DNA from: CAZRXG01 sp964603985
GTDB taxonomy: Bacteria; Chloroflexota; Anaerolineae; Aggregatilineales; UBA3940
Direction of reading: 5' to 3'
DNA: 64,000 nucleotides
Assembly (NCBI GenBank): GCA_964603985.1
Contig: CAZRXG010000017.1
Coordinates: 16,298 to 80,297, forward strand
In this document: in pieces, positions 15,132-23,948 of the stretch
How the letters are laid out: every line of letters starts with the position of its first letter
How positions within the stretch are numbered: position 1 is the first letter of the stretch
Position numbers and translations under genes: made by a program
Notes under the pieces: generated by a model
Database searches by the model: none
The model's input: only the letters and a program-made list of their open reading frames with translations
Told to the model about the DNA's origin: nothing

Positions 15132-17735
15132 ATGAAAAGCAAGTTGGGCTTCCACATCGACATCCAGGGACACCACGGCCAGATCGAGAAAATGGTCCGC
15201 GCCGAGACCAAGATCATCAAAATCATCAGCTCGATGGGCATGCTATGCGACCTGTACAGAGCCCTGGGCGATAAGACCATCTTCATCGCCCGCGACTGGA
15301 AGGTGACCGACGACTTCCTGCGCTTTGGGGGACGCGAGGATCCCAAGGGGGCAGCCGCGCGCTGGGTGGAAGGCATGCGCCCCGCCATGGTGCAGGTTCC
15401 CTTCGCCTACTGGGAGAGCTTCAACGAGATGTCCAACTGGGACAGCCTGCGCCAGTACGGCGAGTTCGAGGCCGAGCGCCAGCGCCTGATGGCGGCGGAG
15501 GGCTTTAAAGCCTGCATCGGCAACTTCGCGACCGGCACCCCGGCCGTCAGCCACGAGGACGGCGACGGGCGCGAGGACGTCTGGCCGGATTTCTACCCGG
15601 CGCTGGAGGTCGCCCACGAGCTGGGCAACATCCTGGGTCTGCACGAGTACGCCGGTCTGTGGATGGACCTGTGGTACGGCCCCAACCAGTCCGACGAGCT
15701 GCTGAGCGGCAACCGCGTGCCCTTCCCCGAAGAGCGCTACGAGGGCTGGCTGTTCGCCCGCTACCGCAAGGTCTGGCGGCGGCACATCGAGCCAAACGGC
15801 TGGTCGAACATTCGCATCGCTCTGACCGAGTTCGGCTTCGACATGGCCGGGACGGTCGACACCGACGTTCTGGCCGGGTATACCTGCGGCTCCTGGTCGA
15901 CGCTGGGACCCGCCTGGAGCAGGCTCGATGGCCGCAACGACGCGGAGGATTACTACGTCGAGCAGTTGCAGTGGGCCGACCGCCAGATGCAGAAAGACCC
16001 CTACCTCATCGGCTGCACGATCTTCACCTGGGGCACGCTGGGCGAGCTGTGGAAGGATTTTGAGATCCAGGGCAGGGTCGCCGATCTGCTGATCGACTAC
16101 ATCGATCAGACGGAGGACGAGGATGACGAGCCGTTCGTCTTGCCCTCGATGTACGTGACGCCCATGCCCGAAGACGGCCTGCGCGTCAGGGAAGGGCCGT
16201 CGGGAGATCACCCCGTCGTCGGGCTGGTCCACCCCGGCGACAAGCTCGGCGCGCTGGAGAGGAAAGAGGACGTGCTCGCCAAGCTGGGCCGGAGCGGGCA
16301 GTGGATCAAGGTGCGCATCCCAACCGGCGACGAAGGCTACGTCGCCGCCTGGCTGAGCGAGCTTTACACCGGCCCCCAGCCGCACGACCCCGACCCGGAT
16401 AAGTTGTACGTGACGCCGGTCGTCGCGCGCGGCGTGAAGGTCATCAGCGGGGCCGCCGAAAACTTCAAGACGCTCACCACGGTCCCGCTCGGCGAAATGG
16501 TGGAAGTGCTGGACCCGGAGGACGAGGCCCTGCCCAAGATCGGCGAGAAGAACACCTGGCTCAAAGTGCGCACCGCAAGGGGCATTAACGGCTGGCTCTC
16601 CGGCGAATTCATCGAGCGCGTGCCCACCGGTGAGGCGCCCCCGGAGCCGGATGACAAGCTCTACGTGCGCACCACGGCCAGCGATGGCCTCCGCATCCGG
16701 TCCGGGCCGAGCGCCCAGCACAGCCCGGTCACGCTGGTCATGCCCTCAGATCGCATGGAGACCATCGGCGACCCGCGCCAGCTACGCGCCCAACTGGGCA
16801 AGCGCAGGCAGTGGATACACGTCAGGACGCCGGGAGACATCACCGGGTGGGGCGCGGCGTGGCTCTTAGAGGAAGCGCCGGGTTACTTCGAATGGCCGGT
16901 CGGCCACGCGCTGGTCGGGCTGCACGGCCCGACCGACATCGGCGAGTGGACGTGGGACGACGAGGCTTACCACGTCATTCATGAGGCGAAGATCGAGGCC
17001 GTCAAGCTGATCTCAGCCGGGGATATGGGCGGCAACGTCGTCGCCCGCCTGCGGCAGCAGGGTGTCAAGTTCATCCTGGCGCGTCTCTTTGGCCGTTTCT
17101 CCGAGCAGATCCCCGCCGAGCGGTTCGTCCGCGAGAACGCCGACACTGCCCTCCGCCTGTACGATGCCGGTATCCGCTACTTCGAAGTGCACAACGAGCC
17201 GAACCTGCACAAGCCGGACTCACCGGAAGGTATGTGGGTGATGTGGCGCAACGGCAAGGAATTCGGCGACTATTTCCTGGAATCGGTCCGGCTGCTCAAG
17301 AACCTGATGCCCGGCGCGCAGTTCGGGTTCCCCGGCCTGTCACCGGGCGGTGATGAGCCGAATCTACGTGCCGACTCCGAGACCTTCCTCGCGCAGGCCG
17401 AGGCAGCCACCCGTGAGGCTGACTTCATCTGCATGCACACCTACTGGGGGCCGGACGGCTCGACCTACCTGGACTCGATTGCCGAGGTGCGGGCTTACTG
17501 CGACCGCTTCCCCAACAAGCTGATCTTCGTCACCGAGTTCAGCAACCCCAGCGAAAATGTCAACAAGGACATCAAAGGACGGGAGTACGTCCAGTTCTAC
17601 ACCGAGGCGCGGGAGCTTCCTCCCAACCTGGGAGCACTGTTCGCCTTCACGCTGTCCGCCGCTGAGGGATTTGAGCACGAGACGTGGAAGGGCAGCTCTA
17701 TCGTGAGCCGGGTCGGCTCGCGCTCGCTGGGTTAG
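15132..17735 (+). CDS. Two glycosidase-like TIM-barrel domains flanking three bacterial SH3 domains
   Basis: An 867-residue protein with an unusual order. A TIM-barrel glycoside-hydrolase-like domain (about 1-325) includes a candidate acid/base in LHEYAG and a nucleophile-like Glu in LTEFGFD. Three SH3b domains follow (about 335-412, 425-500, 510-585), each with a DGLRxRxGPS-type or equivalent strand. A second GH5/GH39-like barrel (about 590-867) has VHNEPN and FVTEFSNPS, the usual acid/base and nucleophile pair. No signal peptide or membrane helix is visible. SH3b domains often bind peptidoglycan, so a cell-wall sugar target is possible, but the enzyme class is not proven. Confidence 0.7.
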   Translation: MKSKLGFHIDIQGHHGQIEKMVRAETKIIKIISSMGMLCDLYRALGDKTIFIARDWKVTDDFLRFGGREDPKGAAARWVEGMRPAMVQVPFAYWESFNEMSNWDSLRQYGEFEAERQRLMAAEGFKACIGNFATGTPAVSHEDGDGREDVWPDFYPALEVAHELGNILGLHEYAGLWMDLWYGPNQSDELLSGNRVPFPEERYEGWLFARYRKVWRRHIEPNGWSNIRIALTEFGFDMAGTVDTDVLAGYTCGSWSTLGPAWSRLDGRNDAEDYYVEQLQWADRQMQKDPYLIGCTIFTWGTLGELWKDFEIQGRVADLLIDYIDQTEDEDDEPFVLPSMYVTPMPEDGLRVREGPSGDHPVVGLVHPGDKLGALERKEDVLAKLGRSGQWIKVRIPTGDEGYVAAWLSELYTGPQPHDPDPDKLYVTPVVARGVKVISGAAENFKTLTTVPLGEMVEVLDPEDEALPKIGEKNTWLKVRTARGINGWLSGEFIERVPTGEAPPEPDDKLYVRTTASDGLRIRSGPSAQHSPVTLVMPSDRMETIGDPRQLRAQLGKRRQWIHVRTPGDITGWGAAWLLEEAPGYFEWPVGHALVGLHGPTDIGEWTWDDEAYHVIHEAKIEAVKLISAGDMGGNVVARLRQQGVKFILARLFGRFSEQIPAERFVRENADTALRLYDAGIRYFEVHNEPNLHKPDSPEGMWVMWRNGKEFGDYFLESVRLLKNLMPGAQFGFPGLSPGGDEPNLRADSETFLAQAEAATREADFICMHTYWGPDGSTYLDSIAEVRAYCDRFPNKLIFVTEFSNPSENVNKDIKGREYVQFYTEARELPPNLGALFAFTLSAAEGFEHETWKGSSIVSRVGSRSLG

Positions 17736-17769
17736 CCGCTCCACGTCCGGCACACCGGAGGAAATCCAA

Positions 17770-17805
17770 CAAGCGCCCGGCTGTTTGACCCAGGCCGGGC
17801 GCTTG
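17770..17805. terminator. Strong hairpin, probably bidirectional terminator
   Basis: CAAGCGCCCGGC (17770-17781) pairs perfectly with GCCGGGCGCTTG (17794-17805). It sits between the end of the glycosidase-like gene and the 3' end of tRNA-Val. Neither side has a strong T-tract (minus side TTGGATTTCC). Confidence 0.6.
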
Positions 17806-17809
17806 TCAC

Positions 17810-17886
17810 TGGTGGGCGGTACAAGACTCGAACTTGTGGCCTCTTCCTTGTAAGGGAAGCGCTCTAACCAACTGAGCTAACCGCCC
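17810..17886 (-). tRNA. tRNA-Val (anticodon TAC)
   Basis: On the minus strand a full cloverleaf is seen: acceptor GGGCGGT/ACCGCCC, D arm TTAGCTCAGTTGGT, anticodon stem CTTCC/GGAAG with loop CTTACAA (anticodon TAC), and T arm with GTTCGAGTC. The 3' CCA is encoded (17810-17812). Confidence 0.96.
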
Positions 17887-17957
17887 CATTATCGGCGATT
17901 ATAGCCGGGGGATCAGAGCGCTGTCAACCCCGGCGATCACAGGTGAGGCACAAAAGC

Positions 17958-18146
17958 TCAGGCGTCAGCCGATTCGTCCTCCGCTTCGCCCTCACCCTCT
18001 TCTTCGTCCCCTTTCAAGCCCTGGCGAAATTCGCTGATCGCGGAGCCAAGCTCTCTCCCCACCTTTGAGACCCGCCCCACGCCAAAGACGAGCAGGACAA
18101 TCGCCAGGATGATAATCAACTCAACCGGGCCAAGATTACGCAGCAC
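17958..18146 (-). CDS. tatA: Sec-independent translocase TatA/E-type protein
   Basis: A 62-residue protein with one N-terminal membrane helix (GPVELIIILAIVLLVFGVG), a short hinge and an amphipathic helix (KVGRELGSAISEFRQGL), then an acidic tail. This is the TatA/TatE layout; it forms the pore of the Tat pathway that exports folded proteins. The start is GTG at 18146, preceded by an almost perfect Shine-Dalgarno sequence AGGAGGTGAT. tatC is not in the window. Confidence 0.9.
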   Translation of the reverse strand: MLRNLGPVELIIILAIVLLVFGVGRVSKVGRELGSAISEFRQGLKGDEEEGEGEAEDESADA

Positions 18147-18188
18147 AGTATCACCTCCTGCCTCTTAGATTTTCGCTCACGCACACTC

Positions 18189-18218
18189 ATAGTAAGGCCT
18201 GACTCTTCGTTCTGTCAA
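18189..18218 (-). promoter_or_regulatory. Promoter of tatA
   Basis: On the minus strand: TTGACA, an 18-base spacer and TACTAT, upstream of the GTG at 18146. The -35 is consensus and the -10 moderate. Confidence 0.6.
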
Positions 18219-18363
18219 GCACCCAACCGGCGACGTTGCGCCCGGTGCCAGCCTGCCGGTCGATGAACGGCTCGATCATCCCGTGCTCAAGCGCCATCAT
18301 CCTGATCCATTGGTCGGGTTTGAGGCCCATTCGGAACCTGCTCCTCTCGCCGCAGAGCGGGTG

Positions 18364-20019
18364 TCACATCTGCTCAGGGGCACTCATGCCCATCAGATCG
18401 AGCACGCACTTGAACACGACCTGCGCCGCCGCGTAGAGCTTGAGCCGCGCCCGCGCCAGATCCTCCGGCACCTCGCTGTGCAGGGCGCGGATCTCCTCGT
18501 ACGTCGGGTGGAACAGGCGCGCCAGCTCCTCGTGCGCCCAGAAGGCGAGCTTGTGCGGCTCTAACTCCTGCACGGCCTGCTCGACGACCTCCGGCAGTTC
18601 GACCAGCTTGCGGATCAGGGCCAGCTCGCGCAGGTCGGTCAGCAGCGCAACGTCGCCGCCCTCCGGCGTGAGGCCGTACTCCTCTCCGGCCTTGCGCGCG
18701 ATGCTCGCGCAGCGCACGTGCGCGTTCTGGATGTAGTACACCGGGTTCTCGTTCGAGTGTTTGCGCGCCAGGTCAAGGTCGAAGAGCATCTCGCTGTTCG
18801 GGCTGCGGGCCAGGATGAAGTAGCGCACCGCGTCGGCCCCTACGTCGTCAACCAGCTCGTCCAGCGTGACAAACTGGCCTTTGCGCGTGCTCATGCGCTT
18901 CTCCTCGCCGCCTTCGATGAGCGTCACAAACTGGTGGATGATCACCCTGACCCGGCTGTCGTCGTAGCCCAGGGCCCGCAGCCCGGCCAGCACATCCGGG
19001 TACTCCTCGATGTGATCCGCGCCCAGGATGTTGATCGCCGGGTCGAAGCCGCGCTCCAGCTTGTCGATGTGATAGGCGATGTCGGGCGTGCGATAGGTCG
19101 GCTCGCCGCTCGACTTGATGAGCACCTTGTCCTGCTCCATGCCAAGCTCGGTCGTCTTGAACCACATCGCCCCACCCTGCTCGTAGGCCAGACCGCGCTC
19201 GCGCAGGTCGTCGACCACCGCCTGAACCGCGCCGCTCTCGTAGAGGGAGTTCTCGTTGAAATAGTTATCAAAGACAATGTTGATCCGCTTCAGCGCGGCA
19301 CGGATCGTCTCGAAGATGTGGGCTTCCGCGTACTCCTTGAACGGCTCCCAGTCGTCGTCCTTGAGCGCGTCGCCCTGCTCTTCGATCAACCGGTCGGCGA
19401 TGTCATACAGGTAATCCCCCTGATAGCCGTCCTCCGGGAACTCGAAGTCCAGCCCCAGCCGCTCGCGGTAGCGCGCCTTAAGGCTCTCCCCCAGCTTGCG
19501 CATCTGCCGCCCGGCGTTGTTGAAGTAATACTCCATCTCGACCCGGTAGCCCATCGCGCGCAGCAGGCGGGCCAGCGTATCGCCCATCACGCCGCCGCGA
19601 ACACGCCCGACGGTGATCGGCCCGGTGGGGTTGGCGCTGACGCATTCCACCTGGGCACGCTTCCCGGCGAAGTCGTCCATCTGCGCGAACGACTCGCCCT
19701 GCTCCAGGATTAGGTCTACCTGCCGTTGCAGCCACGCCTCGGCCAGCCGGAAGTTCATGAACCCCCCTACCCTATCGACCGCCGCGACGTATTCCGTCGG
19801 CGGGAAGTGGGCGAGGATCGCCTCCGCGATATGGTCTGGCTTCATGCGGGCCGGTTTGGCAAGCTGCATGGCGGCGGGCGTGGCGTAGTCGCCGTATTCG
19901 GGCCTGTCGGAACGCGTGACCTTGATCGGGGGGATGTCAAAGGCGGGCAGTGCGCCCGCTTCCTGTGCACTCCGGATCGCCCGTTCAACCTGTCGAGCCA
20001 AGTCCTGCGGAATCCGCAT
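18364..20019 (-). CDS. argS: Arginyl-tRNA synthetase
   Basis: About 551 residues; charges tRNA-Arg. Seen: the N-terminal domain, the class I catalytic core starting SANPTGPITVGRVRGGVMGD, the KMSKS counterpart RMSTRKG, and a DALR anticodon-binding C-terminus ending DLMGMSAPEQM. The HIGH motif reads TVGR instead of HxGH, so both histidines are missing; either this is lineage-typical or catalysis is altered. The ATG at 20019 is preferred because GGAGGAG lies 9 bases before it; the upstream GTG at 20046 has no ribosome site. The promoter is at 20057-20085. Confidence 0.92.
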   Translation of the reverse strand: MRIPQDLARQVERAIRSAQEAGALPAFDIPPIKVTRSDRPEYGDYATPAAMQLAKPARMKPDHIAEAILAHFPPTEYVAAVDRVGGFMNFRLAEAWLQRQVDLILEQGESFAQMDDFAGKRAQVECVSANPTGPITVGRVRGGVMGDTLARLLRAMGYRVEMEYYFNNAGRQMRKLGESLKARYRERLGLDFEFPEDGYQGDYLYDIADRLIEEQGDALKDDDWEPFKEYAEAHIFETIRAALKRINIVFDNYFNENSLYESGAVQAVVDDLRERGLAYEQGGAMWFKTTELGMEQDKVLIKSSGEPTYRTPDIAYHIDKLERGFDPAINILGADHIEEYPDVLAGLRALGYDDSRVRVIIHQFVTLIEGGEEKRMSTRKGQFVTLDELVDDVGADAVRYFILARSPNSEMLFDLDLARKHSNENPVYYIQNAHVRCASIARKAGEEYGLTPEGGDVALLTDLRELALIRKLVELPEVVEQAVQELEPHKLAFWAHEELARLFHPTYEEIRALHSEVPEDLARARLKLYAAAQVVFKCVLDLMGMSAPEQM

Positions 20020-20056
20020 TACGGTCTTCTCCTCCATAGCCGACACTCAGCGCGCA

Positions 20057-20085
20057 ATTGTAGCACGAAGTACATCCCCCTCCAA
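20057..20085 (-). promoter_or_regulatory. Promoter of argS
   Basis: Minus strand: TTGGAG, a 17-base spacer and TACAAT. The predicted start is about 30 bases before the chosen ATG at 20019, which supports that start. Confidence 0.7.
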
Positions 20086-20101
20086 CGGGGCCGCGCGCCG
20101 G

Positions 20102-20130
20102 TTGACACTCACCCGCTTGACATCTATAAT
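20102..20130 (+). promoter_or_regulatory. Perfect sigma-70 promoter of HTH-TPR operon
   Basis: TTGACA, a 17-base spacer and TATAAT: both hexamers match consensus exactly. Transcription should start near 20137, about 34 bases before the ATG at 20171. It points away from the argS promoter 17 bases away. Confidence 0.9.
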
Positions 20131-20170
20131 GCCGGTGAACTAACACTTAACCGGGGGAAGGTAGGTTGCT

Positions 20171-20857
20171 ATGGCGTCAGATGTACAGGAACTCATCCAG
20201 GTCAAGAATCGTATTCTGGGCGTGTTGCTGAAGGACGCGCGCGAGGCGTCCGGGCGCGACATGGCCGATTGTGCCTCCCTGCTCGGCATCTCCGAGGAGG
20301 ATTACCGGGCTATGGAGGTGGGGCTTCAATCTCCCACACTCCCCCAACTTGAGATCCTGGCCTACGTTTTCAACCTGCCCATCGACCACTTCTGGGGCAC
20401 CGATACGCTGGCGTCCCAGCGCCGCGAGGAGGAGATCAAAGACCGCGTGCCGGATCTGCTGATGCTCCGCCAGCGCATCATCGGCCTCAAGCTGCGCCAA
20501 CTGCGCGAAAAAGCCGGTATGACCGTCGCGCAGGTGGCGGAGAAGACGGGCATCGGCCAGGAGGACATCGAGGCCGTCGAGGAGGGGATGATCGCCTACC
20601 CCGTCCATGCGCTGGAGATGTTGGTCCGCGCCGTGCAGGGCGGCCTTAACGACCTGCGCGAGGGGCACGGGCCGGTGGGCAACTGGCTCCAGGCGCAGAA
20701 GGACTTCGATGCGTTCCTGGAGATGCCGTCCGACCTGCGCGAATTCGTCCTGAAGCCCATCAACCGCAGTTACCTGGATCTCGCCATCCGCCTGAGCAAC
20801 ATGGAAGTCAACAAACTGCGCACCATCGCAGAGAGCATCCTGGAGATCACCTACTAA
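20171..20857 (+). CDS. Protein with two XRE-type helix-turn-helix domains
   Basis: A 228-residue cytoplasmic protein with two Cro/C1-type HTH domains in tandem: about residues 15-68 (LKDAREASGRDMADCASLLGIS ... LEILAYVFNLPIDHF) and about 100-150 (LRQLREKAGMTVAQVAEKTGI). The C-terminal helical region (about 165-228) is unrecognised. Two DNA-binding units in one chain could contact two half-sites without dimerising. It is transcribed from a perfect promoter together with the TPR gene 11 bases downstream. Targets unknown. Confidence 0.82.
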   Translation: MASDVQELIQVKNRILGVLLKDAREASGRDMADCASLLGISEEDYRAMEVGLQSPTLPQLEILAYVFNLPIDHFWGTDTLASQRREEEIKDRVPDLLMLRQRIIGLKLRQLREKAGMTVAQVAEKTGIGQEDIEAVEEGMIAYPVHALEMLVRAVQGGLNDLREGHGPVGNWLQAQKDFDAFLEMPSDLREFVLKPINRSYLDLAIRLSNMEVNKLRTIAESILEITY

Positions 20858-20868
20858 AAGAAGCACCT

Positions 20869-21405
20869 ATGTCATCAGAAGCAACGCGTCTAAAAGATGA
20901 AGGTCTGCGCCTGTTCCAGGATGGAGCTTACCAGGAGGCGCTGGAACACTTCGAACAGGCATACCAGGCCTTTGTGGAGACCGACCAGCCGCTCGATGCC
21001 GCCGAAATGCTGAACAACTCCGGCGTCATCCACCGCGTCGAGGGTCGCTTCGCCGAGGCAGCGGGGTTGTTGGAACGCGCCCGGCAAGCCTTCGCCGAGG
21101 CCGGTGACGAAAGCCGCGAAGCCCAGACCCTGGGCAACCTGGCTCCCCTGTACAGCCAGCAAGGCGATACGGACGAAGCGTTGAACACCTACCGGCTGGC
21201 CGCCGTGTTATTCGAGAAGTTGGGCGACATAAACCGTGAGGGCGAGATCCTGATGGCGCAGGGGCTGCTCCAGTTCAGGCTGGGCGACCGCACCGCAGGG
21301 CTGGCCGCCTACGAATCAGGCCTGTTGATGGTCAGCGACCCGACGCCCCGCCAGAAGCGCCTGCGAACCCTGCTGAAGGTACGTAAAACGCTGCTGGGCG
21401 GCTAG
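20869..21405 (+). CDS. Tetratricopeptide repeat protein
   Basis: A 178-residue protein of four to five TPR units, for example AYQEALEHFEQAYQAFVETD, RFAEAAGLLERARQAFAEAGD and DTDEALNTYRLAAVLFEKLGD. No signal peptide or catalytic domain. It follows the double-HTH gene by 11 bases and shares its promoter and terminator, so it may be an interaction partner of that regulator. Confidence 0.82.
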   Translation: MSSEATRLKDEGLRLFQDGAYQEALEHFEQAYQAFVETDQPLDAAEMLNNSGVIHRVEGRFAEAAGLLERARQAFAEAGDESREAQTLGNLAPLYSQQGDTDEALNTYRLAAVLFEKLGDINREGEILMAQGLLQFRLGDRTAGLAAYESGLLMVSDPTPRQKRLRTLLKVRKTLLGG

Positions 21406-21424
21406 GCCAACCCGATTGATCGCC

Positions 21425-21459
21425 AGAGGCCACCTCAACCCCGGTGGCCTCTTTCTGTT
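21425..21459 (+). terminator. Terminator of HTH-TPR operon
   Basis: AGAGGCCACC pairs perfectly with GGTGGCCTCT (10 bp, 8-base loop), followed by TTCTGTTT. It lies 20 bases after the TPR stop codon and may also serve the convergent EF-G gene. Confidence 0.88.
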
Positions 21460-21485
21460 TCGTATGGTGTAGAGCGACGCGCAGT

Positions 21486-23549
21486 CTACTCCTCGTCCTC
21501 CTTCTTCGCCGCGGCGATGATCTGCTCCGCTATGTGAGCGGGGACCTGCTGGTAGTGGGAGAACTCCAGTGTGTAGACGCCGCGTCCCTGCGTGAACGAG
21601 CGCAGGTCGTTGCTGTAGCGCTGCACCTCGACCAGCGGCACAAGCGCCGTGATGACCGACTTGCCGCCGATGCTCTCCGTGCCCTGCACCTGCGCCCGGC
21701 GTGACGACAGGTCGCCGATCACGTCACCCATGTTCGATTCGGGCACGGTGATGCGAACCACCACAATCGGCTCAAGCAGGACCGGGCTGGCCCCCTGCAC
21801 GGCCTGCTTGAACGCCTCGCGCCCCGCGATCTGGAAAGCAATGTCCTTCGAGTCGACCGGGTGCTCCTTGCCGTCATAAACCACGGCCCTGACGTCCACC
21901 ACCGGGTAACCGGCGATGACGCCCTGTTGCAGCACGCTCTTGATGCCCTTCTCGATGGACGGAATAAAGCTCTGTGAGATCCTGCCGCCGAAGACCTCAC
22001 TCTCGTATTCAAATCCGGAACCCCGCTCCTGCGGTTCGACGCGCAGATGCACTTCGGCGAACTGGCCTGCTCCACCCGTCTGCTTCTTGTGACGGTACTG
22101 GGTCGAAAACGTCTTGGTGATGGTCTCGCGGTACGGAACCTTGGGCACAGCCGCCTCCAGGTTGAGGCCCAGTTGCGCCGCCCGCTTGATGGCAACATCG
22201 ACGTGTACGTCGCCCATCCCCTCCAGCAACGCCTCCTTGGTCGCCGCCTCCTGCCGCCACTGGAGTGTGGGGTCTTCTTCACACAGGCGGGTCAGCGTCG
22301 GCCCCATCTTGGCCGAGTCGGCCTGCGTGGCCGGTGTCACGGCGACGCTGTAGACCGGCTTCGGGAACTCCGGCGCGTGGATGATGAGCGGCGTATCCTT
22401 GAGACCAAGCGTATCGCCCGTGATGGTGTGGCTCAGCTTCGCGACGGCCCCAATGTCACCGGCGTGCAGCGTGTCGACATTCATCTGCTCTTTGCCCCGC
22501 ATCACGTACAGCGGGCCAAAACGCTCTTCCTCGTCACGCGTATGGTTGAAGTACCGGCTGTCGGCCTTGAGCTGGCCTGAAACCACGCGGAAATACGTCA
22601 GGCGACCGACAAACGGGTCGGCGGTCGTTTTGAAAACGTACAGTGCCAGTGGGCCGCCATCGTCGGCGGTAAGTGTGACCTCCTCGCCCGCCTTGTCTGC
22701 GACAAACGCCTCGCGCTCCACCGGTGAGAAGGAGATCTGCGTCAGCAGTTCAAACAGCACACTGACCCCGACGTTCCCCACCCCGCTGGTGTACACCACC
22801 GGCACAAACGTCTTCGAGAGCAGCCCGGCCTTAAGCCCCCGCATAATCTCTTCGTCGGTCAGACCGCCTTCGTCAAAATATTTCTCTAACAATTCGTCGT
22901 CGGACTCGGCAGCCGCCTCGACCAGCGCCAACCGGGCCTCGTCGGCCTCGTCGGCCAGATCGGCGGGGATGTCCTCCGCTTTGCCGTCGGTGCCCATGCG
23001 AGCCTTCATGGTCAGCAGGTCAACCACGCCTAAAAATGAGCCTGTCTCGCCGACGGGCAGTTGCAAGGGCACAAATCGTACGTCAAAAACCTCGCCCAAC
23101 TGGTCGAGCAATGCCTGTGTTGGCCGGGCCGTATCGCGGTCCAGCTTATTAATAACGACCAGACGCGGCAGGTTGAACTCGTCGGCAAACCCCCAGTAAA
23201 TCTCGGTGCCCACCTCCACACCGGCGCTGCTGTCAACCAGTAAGAGCATCAAATCGGCAACAAGCAGCGAATTCTCGGTCTCACCCTGGAAATCTGTGTA
23301 GCCGGGTGTATCGAGCAGGTTCAGCTTCAGGTCACCGGCCTCAATCGGAACCAGTGACGTGCTGAGCGACATGCCGCGCGCGATCTCTTCCTCGTCGTGG
23401 TCGGCGACCGTCGTGCCCTGCTGCACATCGCCCAGCCGGTTGATCACGCCGTTGTTAAAAAGCATGGCCTCGACCAGCGAGGTCTTCCCCGCCCCCTGGT
23501 GCGACGCAAGGGCGATGTTGCGCAATGATTGAGTGTCATATACTTCCAT
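21486..23549 (-). CDS. Elongation factor G paralogue (EF-G II type)
   Basis: A 687-residue translational GTPase with all EF-G domains. G-domain motifs: SHQGAGKTS (P-loop), GMSLSTSL (switch I counterpart of RGITI), DTPGYTDF and INKLDR. Domains II-V follow, with LEPIVVVRITVPESNMGDVIGDLSSRRAQVQG near the end. The divergent P-loop and switch I are typical of the secondary EF-G group rather than the canonical FusA, so a specialised role (recycling or stress) is possible. A clear Shine-Dalgarno sequence (TTGGAGGG) precedes the ATG at 23549. Confidence 0.88.
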   Translation of the reverse strand: MEVYDTQSLRNIALASHQGAGKTSLVEAMLFNNGVINRLGDVQQGTTVADHDEEEIARGMSLSTSLVPIEAGDLKLNLLDTPGYTDFQGETENSLLVADLMLLLVDSSAGVEVGTEIYWGFADEFNLPRLVVINKLDRDTARPTQALLDQLGEVFDVRFVPLQLPVGETGSFLGVVDLLTMKARMGTDGKAEDIPADLADEADEARLALVEAAAESDDELLEKYFDEGGLTDEEIMRGLKAGLLSKTFVPVVYTSGVGNVGVSVLFELLTQISFSPVEREAFVADKAGEEVTLTADDGGPLALYVFKTTADPFVGRLTYFRVVSGQLKADSRYFNHTRDEEERFGPLYVMRGKEQMNVDTLHAGDIGAVAKLSHTITGDTLGLKDTPLIIHAPEFPKPVYSVAVTPATQADSAKMGPTLTRLCEEDPTLQWRQEAATKEALLEGMGDVHVDVAIKRAAQLGLNLEAAVPKVPYRETITKTFSTQYRHKKQTGGAGQFAEVHLRVEPQERGSGFEYESEVFGGRISQSFIPSIEKGIKSVLQQGVIAGYPVVDVRAVVYDGKEHPVDSKDIAFQIAGREAFKQAVQGASPVLLEPIVVVRITVPESNMGDVIGDLSSRRAQVQGTESIGGKSVITALVPLVEVQRYSNDLRSFTQGRGVYTLEFSHYQQVPAHIAEQIIAAAKKEDEE

Positions 23550-23738
23550 AATGGGTTTCCCTCCAAGGGATTATCAAATCACCTGAATCTTCACAGCATC
23601 AGGCCGCACCGGACGCCGGGCGTATTTCAGAATCCCGTGAAACCGGCACGGGGACGCACCGCGATCCGCCTCCCGCGCGGGAACTGCCCAACACTTTGAA
23701 ATACCCCCAGACGCCGGGGAAGTTGCCAAATCCGGACA

Positions 23739-23767
23739 TTGACAATTAGCAGAGGGGATTTTAAGAT
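23739..23767 (+). promoter_or_regulatory. Possible distal promoter upstream of lyase gene
   Basis: TTGACA, a 17-base spacer and TAAGAT. Weaker -10 than the proximal promoter at 23878. The 23550-23948 gap otherwise holds no gene that I can see. Confidence 0.4.
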
Positions 23768-23877
23768 GCTTTAAGGCGCTTGTCAACGTCACGACAGGCG
23801 AGCGCATGTACAGTCCATGCCAGCAACGGGAAGAGAGAAGCTGGCCTCCGGTGGCCGACCGCCTCGCCTCTCACCGG

Positions 23878-23906
23878 TTCACAATGACGCTGGCCCGGAC
23901 TATACT
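23878..23906 (+). promoter_or_regulatory. Promoter of tryptophanase-like gene
   Basis: TTCACA, a 17-base spacer and TATACT (each 5/6). Predicted start near 23913. The remaining leader of about 36 bases is too short for a TnaC-type leader peptide. Confidence 0.75.
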
Positions 23907-23948
23907 GGAATAAGCATCTGTTTCCACACCAGCCAGGAGTAGCATCAC

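Noticed and set aside
23907..23948. TnaC-type leader before the tryptophanase-like gene
   Set aside because: The predicted leader is about 36 bases, too short for a Trp-containing leader peptide and Rho site.
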